Shown: positions 11,889-24,232, counted from the stretch's first letter. The stretch is 64,000 nt of DNA from Pempheris klunzingeri (GCF_042242105.1 NC_092013.1:30725990-30789989), one strand, 5' to 3'. The notes: a model not told the origin generated them from the sequence alone. Made by a program: numbers and translations.

Positions 11889-12812
11889 CAGGGGTGTCCA
11901 AACTTTATTCCCTGAGGGCCACATACAGAAAAACATCCAAAGGGCTGGGCCACTCACTAGAAGTGAGCTATATTACTAACTTTAATCCACTAGAGGTGAT
12001 GTATATCGCCTCACCTCTAGTGGATTAAAGTTGGCAAAATCAATCAAATGTAGGTAAATTCTACTTGATAACTGAATATGATTCAAAAACAAAAACAGCC
12101 TTTCCATTAGTGGGCTTTCATTTATTAGTTGTGGTCCAAGCTGCTCTTTGCCTTGTAGGCTCTTGTTCAGTGTGTAAAGGTGATCAGTGAGATCCACTAA
12201 AAATGCCCCACAGTATCAGCACCAGCATCAGAGAGGGAAGCTTGAAATAGTCTGTGCTAGAGCCCTGGTGCTCGAATCAACAGCCTTACCTCCACTTTGT
12301 TGACCCTCGGCGGACACCGTAGATTCCTTTGTGCTCACCTGTCCCAGCTGGAGCTCCATCCGTCGTACCTCCACACAGCTCGTCCCATTTAAGTCCCTTC
12401 ATGCCAACTGCACCTGGCACAGCTTCAAACACATCCTCACCTGTCCTGGTCCTCTTTAGACTGCTAACATCCAGCAGCTCCTCCGTGATGCAGAAGTGAT
12501 CTTCATTAGTTATTAGCTGTGCTCTCATCGCACACTGTGTCTGAAACTTTCTATACTAACTTGTTCTCTTACGTTTCCTTGATTCGGCCATTTTGGGTCA
12601 CCTGTAGCACATTTCTTCTTCTATTACTCATTTTATAGAGAAGCTGCCTCGTTCAAAGACAGTTACTCCCCCTAGTGGTGAGATTAAGAAGTACAATACA
12701 GTCCAGTGCAGGTTCCATGTGTGGGCCGCATTCCAATACATTTTTAGAATTTTCTGTGGGCCAATGAAAATTGGACCACGGCCCCCCACGGGCCGTAGTT
12801 TGGACACCCCTG
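11889..12812 (-). mobile_element. Non-autonomous hAT (Charlie-like) DNA transposon
   Basis: The element is bounded by terminal inverted repeats CAGGGGTGTCCAAACT and its complement. It is flanked by an 8-bp target-site duplication, cattaagg on the left and cattaagt on the right (7 of 8 match), the length expected for hAT elements. On the minus strand 12286-12528 encodes a fragment with TGEDVFEAV, GLKWDELCG and TTDGAPAGTGEHKG. That matches the hAT transposase region found in ZBED/GTF2IRD2-type domesticated proteins. A further transposase-like fragment lies at 11982-12197. At 924 bp it is an internal-deletion derivative without a complete transposase. Confidence 0.88.
11978..12032. repeat. Perfect 22-bp inverted repeat inside the hAT element
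   Basis: Arms at 11978-11999 and 12011-12032 are exact reverse complements around an 11-base loop (12000-12010). It sits 90 bp inside the left end of the hAT element and could form a strong hairpin. Confidence 0.85.
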
Positions 12813-13263
12813 CATTAAGTCATCAATGCTAATGCTGTTAGCTAACCAGAGGGAACCAGCCCGATGTAGTAACAAGCTCATGATCCCTGTCACTTAACAC
12901 TAGTAATAATGATAATATTAATAAGAAGAAGAAGAAGAAGAAAGCAACAACTAGAACACCACCACCACCAATAATACTAATATTGTGCTATTGTGATAGA
13001 TGGTAACCCTCCTACCTCTCTTCCTTTCAGCTGCTGAATGTTCAATTACATGGTGGAATTACACAAACAAGGTGTGCTCAATTCCTGTGAATTTAGCTCG
13101 ACTTTCCATAAACGACACAAAGGTAGAGCTGTTAACATTTTAAAAGACAGAAGTGTTTACTGTGGGCATGTGTTAACGCTGTTTTTGGTGTTTCAATCAG
13201 AGAGACAGAGGGAGGCTTCGGTTTGAGATGTTTCCAACTGTCACATCACCTTAGCAGCAGAGA

Positions 13264-13300
<37 letters not shown>

Positions 13301-13764
13301 TATCGCACCACGTCAGATCCAGGGACATCTGTCAGGAAAGATATAGTGCTATTCTGATTCATCCCATTTTAAGCCCAAAAGCATAAAAAGTAATTCAACC
13401 TTTCAGCACAGACACAAAAATATGAATAACTGTCATAACTTCTCTTTTGTAAAACTTCCTCTGTCTGTTTTCATATCTCTGACTGTCAGCTGGCCACATC
13501 TGCCGTGCAGTCTCCAGTCAGAGAGTGAGGCCGAGGCAGCCGGCTGTCCCCCTGCAGGCTCACACTCAGCGCTGACCGAGTCCTTCTATCAGCCACACAC
13601 ATGAAGCTGCTCGTCTGGTTGTGAGTGTGAGGAACAGGGACGGCGTCTTCTTCAGAGCTTCTCTGATCGCCCTGCTGCGTCCTGTGTGCAGTGGATCCTG
13701 AGGATCCTGAGGAAACGCTGAGCCTGCTGCATCCTCCAGGGCCGAACTGTAACTCTGATCATTC
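12813..13764. other. Intergenic with microsatellites
   Basis: Contains (GAA)n at about 12921-12940 and a (GT)n tract at 13269-13299. No gene recognised. Confidence 0.4.
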
Positions 13765-14224
13765 ACTACTGGTCACACAGATCACTGCTGGTCACACAGA
13801 TCACTGATCACACAGATCACTGCTGGTCACACAGATCACTGATCACACAGATCACTGCTGGTCACACAGATCACTGATCACACAGATCACTGCTGGTCAC
13901 ACAGATCACTGCTGATCACACAGATCACTGCTGATCACACAGATCACTGCTGGTCACACAGATCACTGCTGATCACACATATCACTGATCACACAGATCA
14001 CTGCTGGTCACACAAATCACTACTGATCACACATATCACTGATCACACAGATCACTGCTGGTCACACAGATCACTACTGATCACACAGATCACTGCTGGT
14101 CACACAGATCACTGCTGATCACACAGATCACTACTGATCACACAGATCACTGCTGATCACACAGATCACTGCTGGTCACACAGATCACTGCTGGTCACAC
14201 AGATCACTGCTGGTCACACAGATC
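13765..14224. repeat. 16/19-bp minisatellite
   Basis: Tandem array of 'gatcactgctggtcacaca' (19 bp) mixed with a 16-bp variant that lacks the CTG step ('gatcactgatcacaca') and with GGT/GAT and CTG/CTA substitutions. Roughly two dozen units. It creates no meaningful coding frame. Confidence 0.9.
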
Positions 14225-14999
14225 CAGGGGATGTGGCTGAAAAGTACCTACATGGTATATAAATACGGACTGATTAAAGGGCTCAGAAGATTCATTTAGA
14301 TATTTTAAACAATGATAATAGTAAAGCCAGACGGCCCTCGTTGTCATGGGAACGTTGTGAAATGGTTGTCGTTTGGTTCGGTTTAGGAGCTTAAACCTGG
14401 ACCAAGCTTACATACGTGAGTCACAGGAGACGGCCGGTCGGTCTGTGTTTGACCCGTCCGGCCCCCCTGACCTCCCCCCTGTGCACACGTCTCTTGCTCT
14501 TTATTCTACGTCACCTGACTTTAACATCACAGTAGCAGGGCGCGTCCACAAATGGCACCAGAGGAGAACCGACGTGCTGTAGTTTAAAGTTCAGGGCAGC
14601 TGAGCGAGCTGCTGTATTCAGACACTGGGACTTTACTGATCCCAGTGATGGTGGTCCTCGGGGGGGTACTGAGAGTACTGGATGGGGGTCCGAGCTAATC
14701 TGACCGACCGAAGGCAGTGACCCACTGAGGCGAAACAACGACCTGCTGATGAGCGGATGGAGAACCGGAGCAGATCAGCAGTCGGGCTGAGAAGTAGATG
14801 AAAGGCAGCTGTGTAGAGCGGTCAGTGCTGGGGTGAAGGAGCTGTAATCAGGAACCGTCAGACAGAGACTCAGGAGACACAGAGGAAGACAAGGGAAACA
14901 CAAGGGAAATGAGGGGAGGCCAGGGCCAGGGCCAGTGGTGAAGTGGTGAGTCCTGATGTGTGAGGGGTGAGAACAGGGTGTGAAGACAGGATGGGAACT
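14225..14999. other. Intergenic, nothing recognised
   Basis: Non-repetitive sequence with no recognised domain. The small frame at 14373-14582 shows no similarity I know. Confidence 0.4.
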
Positions 15000-16830
15000 A
15001 TTCAGGAATTCAAAATGAAGGATTCAAGAATCCCCACATGAGCAGCATCAGATATTAGAGTAGGAAACAGTGGAGGAAGAACTCCCCTTTAACAGGAAGA
15101 AACCTGGAACAGACCCAGGCTCAGAGGGGGGGCTTACTGTCAGGGTCCGTGTTAGATGAGGGTTGGACAGAGAGCAGGACCAGGATCCACAGGAACCAGA
15201 GAACCACAGCAGCAGGACTAGGACCAGGATCCACGGGAAACTGAGAACCACAGCAGGAGAACCAGGACCAGGATCCACGGGAACCAGAGAATCACAGCAG
15301 GAGAACCAGGACCAGGATCCACGGGAACCAGAGAACCACAGCAGCAGGACCAGGACCAGGATCCACGGGAACCAGAGAACCACAGCAGGAGAACCAGGAC
15401 CAGGATCCACAGGAACCAGAGAACCAGGACCAGGATCCACGGTAACCAGAGAACCACAGCAGCAGGACCAGGACCAGGATCCACAGGAACCAGAGAACCA
15501 CAGCAGGAGGACCAGGACCAGGATCCACAGGAACCAGAGAACCACAGCAGCAGGACCAGGACCAGGATCCACAGGAACCAGAGAACCACAGCAGGAGAAC
15601 CAGGACCAGGATCCACAGGAACCAGAGAACCACAGCAGGAGAACCAGCACCAGGATCCACAGGAACCACAGAACCACAGCAGGAGAACCAGGACCAGGAT
15701 CCACAGGAACCACAGAACCACAGCAGGAGAACCAGGACCAGGATCCACAGGAACCAGAGAACCACAGCAGCAGGACCAGGACCAGGATCCACAGGAACCT
15801 GAGAACCACAGCAGGAGAACCAGGACCAGGATCCACAGGAACCAGAGAACCACAGCAGGAGAACCAGAACCAGGATCCACAGGAACCAGAGAACCACAGC
15901 AGGAGAACCAGGACCAGGATCCACAGGAACCTGAGAGATGAGAAAAGCACAGAAAGGCTCCGGGGAAGATACCAAGTTAGTAACAGACATTAAAGAGACA
16001 TGAAGCATCAGGATGGAGAGGAAGAGGAGGAGAGAGGAGCCCAGTGCATCATGGGAGTCCCCCAGCAGTCTGAGCCTATGGCAGCATAACTAGGGGCTGG
16101 TCCAAGACCTGATCCAGTCCTGAACTATAGGCTTCATCACTAAGGAAGGTTTTTAGTCTACTCTTAAATGTAGAGAGGGTGTCTGCCCCCTGAACCCAGA
16201 CTGGAAGGAGGTTCCACAGGAGAGGAGCCTGATAGCTGAAAGCTCTGGCTCCATCACTACTTTAGAGGACTTTAGGAACCACCAGTAGACCTGCAGTCTG
16301 GGAGCACAGTGCTCTAGTGGGGTAGTACGGTACTATGAGCTCTTTAAGATATGATGGAGCCTGAACATTAAGAGCTTTGGAGGTGAGGAGAAGGATTTTA
16401 AACTCTATTCTAGATTTGACTGGAAGCCAGTGAAGAGAAGCCAGTACAGGAGAAAGATGGTCTCTTCTCTTAGTTCTGGTCAGAACAGGAGCAGCAGCGT
16501 TCTGGACCAGCTGGAGAGTCTTTAAGGACTTATTGGGGCAGCCTGATAATAAGGAACAGAAATAATCCAACCTAGAAGTGACAAATGCATGGACTAATGT
16601 TTCTGCATCATCAGTGGATATGATGAGCCTGATTTTAACAATATTACATAGATGGAAAAAGGCAGTTCTAGAAATCTGTTTAATGTGGGAGTTAAAGGAC
16701 AAATCCTGATCAATAAGACTCCCAGATTCCTCCCAGTGGAGCTGGAGGCCAGAGTGATGCCATCCAGAGCAGTGATGTTGTTAGAAAAGGTGTCTCTGAG
16801 GTGTCTGGAGTGAGGCTCTACTGACGAGAG
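15000..16830 (-). mobile_element. L2-like LINE, 3' half, interrupted by a minisatellite
   Basis: On the minus strand 16262-16702 encodes the C-terminal part of a non-LTR reverse transcriptase. Motifs include AFVTSRLDYFCSLLSGCPN, LQLVQNAAAPVLTRTKRRDH, SPVLASLHWLPVKSRIEFK and APSYLKELIVPYYPTR, and the frame closes around 16262. Upstream pieces reach about 16830, with a frameshift between the two frames. The 3' UTR continues from 16260 to 15000 and its distal end matches the LINE tail at 2540-2647. A 44-bp minisatellite (15170-15930) lies within the UTR. The copy lacks endonuclease and catalytic core and is dead. The family is L2/Rex-like; the exact name is uncertain. Confidence 0.8.
15170..15930. 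repeat. 44-bp minisatellite within LINE 3' UTR
   Basis: About 17 units with sub-words 'aaccacagcaggagaacc', 'aggaccaggatccacagg' and 'aaccagag'. Units differ by CAG/GAG insertions and AGA/TGA changes. Because 44 is not a multiple of 3, every frame cycles through the same three peptide phases and stays open, giving spurious frames of 220-300 aa on both strands. The same unit recurs at 19825-19965. Confidence 0.92.
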
Positions 16831-19339
16831 GGTCCAGCCTGTGAAAAACATCTGATCTGTTTTCATGAGACATCCCACATGAACAAAGAGGGGGGAATCT
16901 GATCTCCTGGAAACAGAATCCAATGAAAGAATAATCAAACAGGCTGCAAAGATAAAAGGTGAGAGGTGATGTACTGTTCCTCAGCGTCTTGCATAATGTA
17001 TGTGATGCCCTTGTACAAGGCGGAAATTGTCTTTCTAAAAATATTAGGGGAGTAAAGGGAAATGTGTCTGAGCGGGCAGCTGGGAGTAATTGGCTGCCTC
17101 TGATAACCACAGTAGAACAAGAGCTGTTCTCTCTTTTCTCTGTGTGATTGATTGAGTCAAAGTATTTATTGTCTGACTCGTGGTTCAATTATGTCGGCAG
17201 CATTTTCTTTATGACTCAGCACTGAAGTTTAAGCAAAACACTGAACAGCCATACTCTCCGTGCTTTGGTCCATTCTATCTCACCAGCTTTATGTTAATAT
17301 GCAACACCACTTTTTGTTCCACTATCAGCTAACGTACAAATGGAGCGCACGCTGGCAGAATTTAATGCAATTAGATTAAAAACATCCATTCACAATATAG
17401 TAAAAGTTCCTGCTTTACGTTGTCGACAAATAAAGTTCAGACAAGCGGACAGGGAGGCAGAGGCTGAGGTGCCAGGCTTGAGCCCAGGGGGAAGACAGCT
17501 GAGGTGGGACTGGACCCTCAGGGCCCAGATGAGGATTGAGACAGGCAAAAACATAGCCGGACCCTCAGGGCTCCAGACGAGGACAGAGAGAGAGGAAGAA
17601 CAGTGGGGGAGTTCTGGTTTTGTTGACCTGAGGCTGTAGGGTCATGTGTCACACATTGACCAATGGTGGCAGTAAATCTGGGTCCAGGGCTGTGTTCAGC
17701 ACATACGTGTGGAACTAAAGGACTCTGGGAAACTGAGTTCAGAGAGACAGAGAGAGCCATTTGTTCAAAAGACAAAGAAACATGTAGTCCTCAAGATTGC
17801 TGGTGGAGCTCCACACAGACGTGGTAAGAAACAGACTAACGTGCTTCATATTCTGCATTAAAGGGTTTTCTACTGCCAATTATTCTCCTAGAAAATATAT
17901 ATATGTATATGTATATGTACCCACGGACCTGAATTCATCTCCTAATGAAAGACATCAGGGTCGGCCTACACTGAGTGTAAATAAAGCTGTTAATGGTCGC
18001 GGTGGGAATTAAAAGTGGAAGCACATGAGGCTGTTAGCGGTCAGAATTGCCTTTGGCCACATTGCATGTCCTTGCCTGTAGCCTATTTGCTTTACTACAT
18101 TAAAAAATCAGATGTTTGTTGTCTCCATTCAGAGAGCACTGCCTGTGCATATCTGAAGCAGCAGACCTTTAATCCGAACACTGAGAAGAGTTAAAGCTGT
18201 CTTCATTGATTTATAGACAGTAGAGGGCAGAAAGACCCAAACAGACTGACAGACAGTCCAGGCTTTGTTACCGGGCAGGTTCATTCGTGTGACCTGTCCA
18301 CTGCTGCTCAGCAGGGGGCCGGGTGGTGAGACTGAAACATGCAGAAACTCTGTGCACAATGAAGCTAAAACAGTGAGCGGTAAACAGTCCAGTGGCGTAC
18401 GGCAGTGTTCAGCTTGGTCCTCAGACTACTACCACTTGTCATGATGTGACTTTGGGCCTGATTAGCTGCTCTCCTGATGCGTCCAGCAGCAGAAATGAGA
18501 AAATGACTGATGATGATGACTTTTTGAGTGATAGCTGTTCTTAGCAGAGCTCCTCACAGCACAGGCAGCTCCTCCTCACGCTGTCTATCCCTTCATAGAT
18601 GACGGGGGCACTCAGGTGTGTGTTTCCTTTGTAATGAAGAAGCCCGACCTCGCTGCTGTAATTGTGTGCATGAATTACTGCGCTCATTAACACCCAGTGA
18701 AGTCGTCCACAGACTGGTCTGCATATTTATGCATATTTACAGAAGCTGCTGCTCCAGTCCCCCCCCCCCCCCCCCCCCAGGGCACCCTGTGTTTACTCAC
18801 TTAGGCTGTTTGACATGCTGCACAACCTCTGAGGATATAGATTCCTGTTTTTATCCTTCTTCAAACACATTTGTTTGATGAATGATAAACACATCTTGTT
18901 GTGATCCCTTCACAAGATGCCACAACAAGATTTAAAAAAATCCCCACAAGGCAGCTGGATACCGAAGAAGGAGCACAGTCACTGAAACGTCATCGAGTCA
19001 TCTGGAGGAGAAGGAGGAGGAGGAGGAGGAGGAGGAGGAGGGGAATCTTTCTCCGCTTCAAATGATTGACGCTATGAAGACTGCATCTGGATTTAGTGCT
19101 CGTCACTTCTGGAGCCCGGTCGGAGGCCACACCTCCACATCTGAGAGTGTGGAGACAGCTGTCAACCAAGCAAACAGCCCCAAATGTAATAAATCTACAG
19201 CAATTAAAATGAAAGATAATGATGAGTGAAAAGCCTCAGATTAGTGAGCCCATGTCTAGAAGGTATCTGAGCTGCTTTATGTGCTGCAGTGCTGCTCTGA
19301 GCAGCAGAACATCCTGAAGTTAAATGGTCATTTCATTTG
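16831..19339. other. Intergenic with candidate conserved elements
   Basis: No coding gene recognised. Patches at 17160-17440 and 18610-18750 are non-repetitive, contain ATTA and octamer-like ATGCATAT cores (18721-18738), and look enhancer-like. A CTCF-like CAGCAGGGGGCC occurs at 18310-18321. A polyC run lies at 18760-18778 and a (GGA)n tract at about 19011-19041. Confidence 0.35.
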
Positions 19340-19582
19340 TCATTTCAACTACTCAAAGCACTTTTTCATTCACACATCATTCATTCAGGAGGGATCTAAG
19401 CTAGAAGAGACTATTGTTTCATTCACATTCACACACTGAAACTGCTTCAGGAGCGGGTTGGGGTTCAGTGTCTTACCCAAGGACATGCTGATTCAGATGC
19501 TGATTCAGAGGAACCACCGAAGGTCGAACCCTCGACCTCCTGATTGAGGGACCACCCACTCTACCTCTGAGCCATGCCTCAG
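19340..19582 (-). mobile_element. tRNA-derived SINE copy
   Basis: Minus-strand copy of the family seen at 341-586. The tRNA-like head is at the right (GGCTCAGAGGTAGAGTGGGT reading on the minus strand), box B is damaged, and the body carries the 'cccaaccc...gaagca' type segments. The tail at the left ends in 'gtgctttgagtagttgaaatg' on the minus strand. Confidence 0.75.
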
Positions 19583-19824
19583 GTCTCAAATCTGTATGAG
19601 CTTTCTATCTTTTCATACCTTTCAACCTCAGAAGACAACCCCACAGAGGAAAGGAGGCAGAGTTACAGAGATGGCAGGCAGATAAGTAGCTGTACTCCAC
19701 AGTTCCTGAGGATGACGAGCATTTAAGGCCACCAGTGGCCCCTTGGACGGAGGCGACTGACTCGTGTCTGTACTCCGGAGAGAGAGAGAGAGACAGAGAC
19801 AGAGACACAGAGACACAGAAGCCA
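19583..19824. other. Spacer with (GA)n
   Basis: Between the SINE and the minisatellite. It contains a short GAGA/GACAGA tract near 19780-19820. No gene seen. Confidence 0.4.
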
Positions 19825-19965
19825 GAGAACCACAGCAGGAGGACCAGGATCCACAGGAACCTGAGAACCACAGCAGGAGAACCAGGACCAGGATCCACAG
19901 GAACCTGAGAACCACAGCAGGAGGACCAGGACCAGGATCCACAGGAACCAGAGAACCACAGCAAG
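19825..19965. repeat. Second locus of the 44-bp minisatellite
   Basis: About three units of the same 'agaaccacagcagga / gaccaggatccacagga' repeat as the array 4 kb to the left. It again abuts LINE-derived sequence (starting about 19990). Confidence 0.88.
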
Positions 19966-19989
19966 AGACCAGCTTATGGTCTGGATGAG

Positions 19990-21170
19990 GAGATTATTGA
20001 ATCCAGTTCAGGAAGATCAAGTGGAGAAAAACAGTCCAGATGCACATTAAGCCCAACAGCTGTTTCCACGGTTCCTGAGTCTGAGGTTGGATCAGAGTAT
20101 CACAAGGATCAGTGGAGTTCTGGGTCTTTGTCAGCCTGGCTAACGTGCTGAACAGAAATCTAGGGCTGTTTTTATTTTCTTCTATCAGTGAGGAGTAATA
20201 GGAGGCTCTGGCATCACAGAGGGCCTTTCTATAGGTTTTTAGACTGTCTTTCCAGAGTAAGCGGGAGTCTTCATTTGGTGGCACGACATGTCCTTTCAAG
20301 TTTTCGCGAATATTGCTTAGGTTCGCCAGTCTGGGAATTATATCAGGGAGCTTGTCTCTTTTCTTTAAATATCTTCTGTTGTAGAGGGGCAATAGAGTCT
20401 AGTGTCATTTGCAGTGAACCTGCAGCACTATCGACCAGATAATCAACTTGGGAGGGGCTAAGATTAGCATAGTGGTCTTCCATAGCACAGAGACACACTG
20501 GCTGAAATACTGAAGGAATCACTTCCTTAAAGTTGGCAGCAGCACTATCAGATAAGCATCTAGTGAGGACCTCTCTGTCATATAGTGCATAGTCCTGTAG
20601 CCAGAAATCAAATGTTATCAGGTGATGGTCCGATAGAATAGTTATGTGGGAAGACTGTTAACTGTTCAATTTCAACACCATAAGCCAGAATGAGGTCGAG
20701 AATGTGGTTAAAACAGTGAGTGGGTTCATTTACACTCTGGGAGAAGCCAGCTGAGTCCAATAGTGATATGAAAGCAGTGTTCAGACCATCATTATCATCG
20801 TCCACATGAATATTAAAGTCACCTACTATAATTACTTTTTCTGCACTGAGGACTAAATCTGATAGAAACTCTGAAAACTCAGTTAAGAATTCAGAGTCTG
20901 GACCAGGAGGGCGGTACACTGTGACAACTAAGACTGGTTTTAGTGTTTTCCAGGTTGGAAGAGAGAAGCTAAGAACAAGGCTTTCAAAGGAATTATAGCT
21001 GAGTTTAGGTCTGGGTTGGACTGTTAAACTAGAGTTAAAGATGGCTGCAGCTCCACCTCCTCGTCCAGTCTGGAGGAATATGAGTATTAGTATGACTGGA
21101 GGAGTGGCTTCATTAAGGCTAACATACTCTTCATGGTGCAGCAGGTTTCAGTCAGATCAATAAATCAATA
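19990..21170 (-). mobile_element. L2-like LINE, endonuclease and linker region
   Basis: On the minus strand 20608-20919 encodes an APE-type endonuclease end. It has a MYRPPGPDSEFLTEF segment, the conserved VIIVGDFNIHVDD motif, then NEPTHCFNHILDLILAYG. The linker between endonuclease and reverse transcriptase follows at 19994-20392 (LWKDSLKTYRKALCDARASYY, KNSPRFLFSTLARLT). Frameshifts separate the parts. The region 20930-21170 continues toward the N-terminal endonuclease ('ttcctccagactggacgagg' on the minus strand). No reverse transcriptase core is attached, and the element stops next to the 44-bp minisatellite. It is a dead fragment, in the same orientation as the LINE at 15.0-16.8 kb. Confidence 0.8.
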
Positions 21171-21565
21171 TGATGGACTGATATCAGATCATTTACTAAA
21201 ACAGCTTCAGATGTATATGCTCACTACTTACTGAACAAGGTCATGAAACCTCTGGGCACAATTAGTCTTCATTAGTAGTGCACGGGTCAGCTGTGACATC
21301 ATCCATACCCACATATGACGGCTCAGCCACGCGTGTGCGCCCGGCCTAATGAAGCTCAGACACCAGCATCTGTGTAATGGTACTGTGTTAATAACAGGAG
21401 GTGATTTCCAGCCAACAGCAGCTTCATGTAAAAATGCTGCTGCTGTGTGTCTGGATGGACATCAGGATGTTTAGAGTCACTCACACCATGTCAACACACG
21501 ATGCGCGGAGCGAGACTCTCACCACGACAAACGATCACATGACCAATGGAGAGAGCGGGAGCGGG
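21171..21565. other. Intergenic, nothing recognised
   Basis: Unique-looking sequence between LINE remnant and minisatellite. No gene recognised. Confidence 0.4.
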
Positions 21566-23128
21566 AGCGGGCTGTAAGTTAGCACGATGCTGCAGTGTGT
21601 TACCACGATGCTGCAGTAAGTTAGCACGATGCTGCAGTGTGTTACCACGATGCTGCAGTAAGTTACCACGATGCTGCAGTAAGTTAGCACGATGCTGCAG
21701 TGTGTTACCACGATGCTGCAGTAAGTTACCACGATGCTGCAGTAAGTTAGCACAATGCTGCAGTGTGTTACCACGATGCTGCTGTAAGTTAGCACGATGC
21801 TGCAGTGTGTTACCACGATGCTGCAGTAAGTTAGCACGATGCTGCAGTAAGTTACCACGATGCTGCAGTAAGTTAGCACGATGCTGCAGTGTGTTACCAC
21901 GATGCTGCTGTAAGTTAGCACGATGCTGCAGTGTGTTACCACGATGCTGCTGTAAGTTAGCACGATGCTGCAGTGTGTTACCACGATGCTGCAGTAAGTT
22001 AGCACGATGCTGCAGTGTGTTACCACGATGCTGCAGTAAGTTACCACGATGCTGCAGTAAGTTAGCACAATGCTGCAGTGTGTTACCACGATGCTGCTGT
22101 AAGTTAGCACGATGCTGCAGTGTGTTACCACGATGCTGCAGTAAGTTAGCACGATGCTGCAGTAAGTTACCACGATGCTGCAGTAAGTTAGCACGATGCT
22201 GCAGTGTGTTACCACGATGCTGCTGTAAGTTAGCACGATGCTGCAGTGTGTTACCACGATGCTGCTGTAAGTTAGCACGATGCTGCAGTGTGTTACCACG
22301 ATGCTGCAGTGTGTTACCACGATGCTGCTGTAAGTTAGCACGATGCTGCAGTGTGTTACCACGATGCTGCTGTAAGTTAGCACGATGCTGCAGTGTGTTA
22401 CCACGATGCTGCTGTAAGTTAGCACGATGCTGCAGTGTGTTACCACGATGCTGCAGTAAGTTAGCACGATGCTGCTGTGTGTGTTAGCACGATGCTGCAC
22501 TAAGTTAGCACGATGCTGCTGCAAGTTAGCACGATGCTGCAGTGTGTGTAACCATGATGCTGCTGTAAGTTAGCACGATGCTGCAGTGTGTGTAACCATG
22601 ATGCTGCTGTAAGTTAGCACGATGCTGCTGTGTGTTAGTACGATGCTGCTGTAAGTTAGCACGATGCTGCTGTGTGTTAGCACGATGCTGCAGTGTGTGT
22701 AACCATGATGCTGCTGTAAGTTAGCACGATGCTGCTGTGTGTTAGCACGATGCTGCAGTGTGTGTTACCACGATGCTGCAGTGTGTGTAACCATGATGCT
22801 GCTGTAAGTTAGCACGATGCTGCTGTGTGTTAGTACGATGCTGTTGTGTGTTAGCACGATGCTGCTGTGTGTTAGCACGATGCTGCGGTGTGTGTAACCA
22901 TGATGCTGCTGTAAGTTAGCACGATGCTGCTGTGTGTTAGCACGATGCTGCAGTGTGTGTTACCACGATGCTGCTGTAAGTTAGCACGATGCTGCTGTGT
23001 GTTAGCACGATGCTGCAGTGTGTGTTAGCACGATGCTGCAGTGTGTGTTAGCACGATGATGCAGTGTGTGTTACCACGATGCTGCTGTAAGTTAGCACGA
23101 TGCTGCTGTAAGTTAGCACGATGCTGCA
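21566..23128. repeat. 21-bp minisatellite, about 1.56 kb
   Basis: Tandem units of 'gttagcacgatgctgcagtaa' alternating with 'gttaccacgatgctgcagtgt'. Early units keep a strict 21-bp period, so frames of 313 aa (+) and 329 aa (-) stay open with 7-residue periodicity (for example RCCSKLA and CSIVLTY). After about 22480 units become 21-23 bp and the frames close. Higher-order blocks of two to several units recur in the first half. Not a gene: cysteine-rich but with no start context, signal or codon pattern. Confidence 0.93.
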
Positions 23129-24232
23129 AACACAGCATGTATCCAGCAGTCTAAGAAACATCCACTGGCCCGCAGCATGGTCACAGATACAAACACACTC
23201 TTTTATGGAGAAAATAAGAGGAGATTCTGTCAGAGACTGAGGTCAACGTGAAGTTGACAAGAATGTGAAAGTTCTTCTTAAAGTTGTGTGTGTTAAAAGT
23301 CACTTCACCTTTCTGAGAGCTTGCACAACACATCATGAGAAGATCGACACCAAAATCACCTCTGCGTCTCCAGCGGCCTGCAGCACTTTAAACTGCTGCA
23401 TGTCAAGTAGGTGCTGTGAGATAATGAGCATCTGTAGCATTTATATGTACCTTTAACTGGCTGTCTCTGTTAACTTAATGAGACATCTGAAGCCACTGGT
23501 TTACTTGTTTGGTTCACTAATGATGTCTCCATCATTAGTCAGCTCCATCATGAACAACATTTTGTTTTCAGAGAATCTACAGACTACAGAATGAAACCCA
23601 GCGCAAACACAGAATGCTTCCCTGTAACAGATTTGTCACATCACTGTCTCATCATAGCTGTTGAACAGTAAACAGCTGCCGTATATCACAGTGGCACTAA
23701 GGTGGGTTTGGTTGGGGATTTCTGTATTTTGCTGAGGAGCCAAACCCTCTGAGTCACCATCAGACAGCAGGAAGCCTTGCTGTGAACTCGGCAGCACCAT
23801 TCTCCACTTTCTCTCTGCAACAAAACATTAATCCGACAGCACAGGATAATGGCAGACCCTGCTCACATTGAATTTTGAATGACAGATGCTTTATGCACAC
23901 TGAATAGCTGCTAGTCCTTTGTGCTCCCAACAGCAGCCCTGTTCCCTGTCATTAGTAACATGTAAATAGAAAGGTGGTTACTAATGTGAACAGAGATATA
24001 GGTAACCTCTCTGCCAACATCATGTTTATATATTTATGAACTTATCACACACACGCCTTGTGTAAAGAACTTGATCGTAAATATCATACATGCATGTGTT
24101 GTGCACTGCAGTACATCATACTCAGACTACAGATGGACTGTCATGCATCCACCAACATACAGCAGAGAATTTACTGCATTAATCTGAGCTGATTTTCACT
24201 GACAACAAAGTCCTGAAAATGTTCCATTTTTA
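23129..24232. other. Intergenic with candidate conserved element
   Basis: No gene recognised. The stretch 23830-23990 (ATTA cores, CATTAGTAACATGTAAATAG) is non-repetitive and enhancer-like, but conservation is untested. Confidence 0.35.

Noticed and set aside
15048..16008. Proline/glutamine or tryptophan-rich frames of 220-300 aa
   Set aside because: 44-bp minisatellite read in its three phases.
21535..22524. Cysteine-rich 313-aa and 329-aa repeat proteins
   Set aside because: A 21-bp tandem repeat keeps frames open on both strands. No signal peptide, no start context, and it decays as soon as unit length varies.
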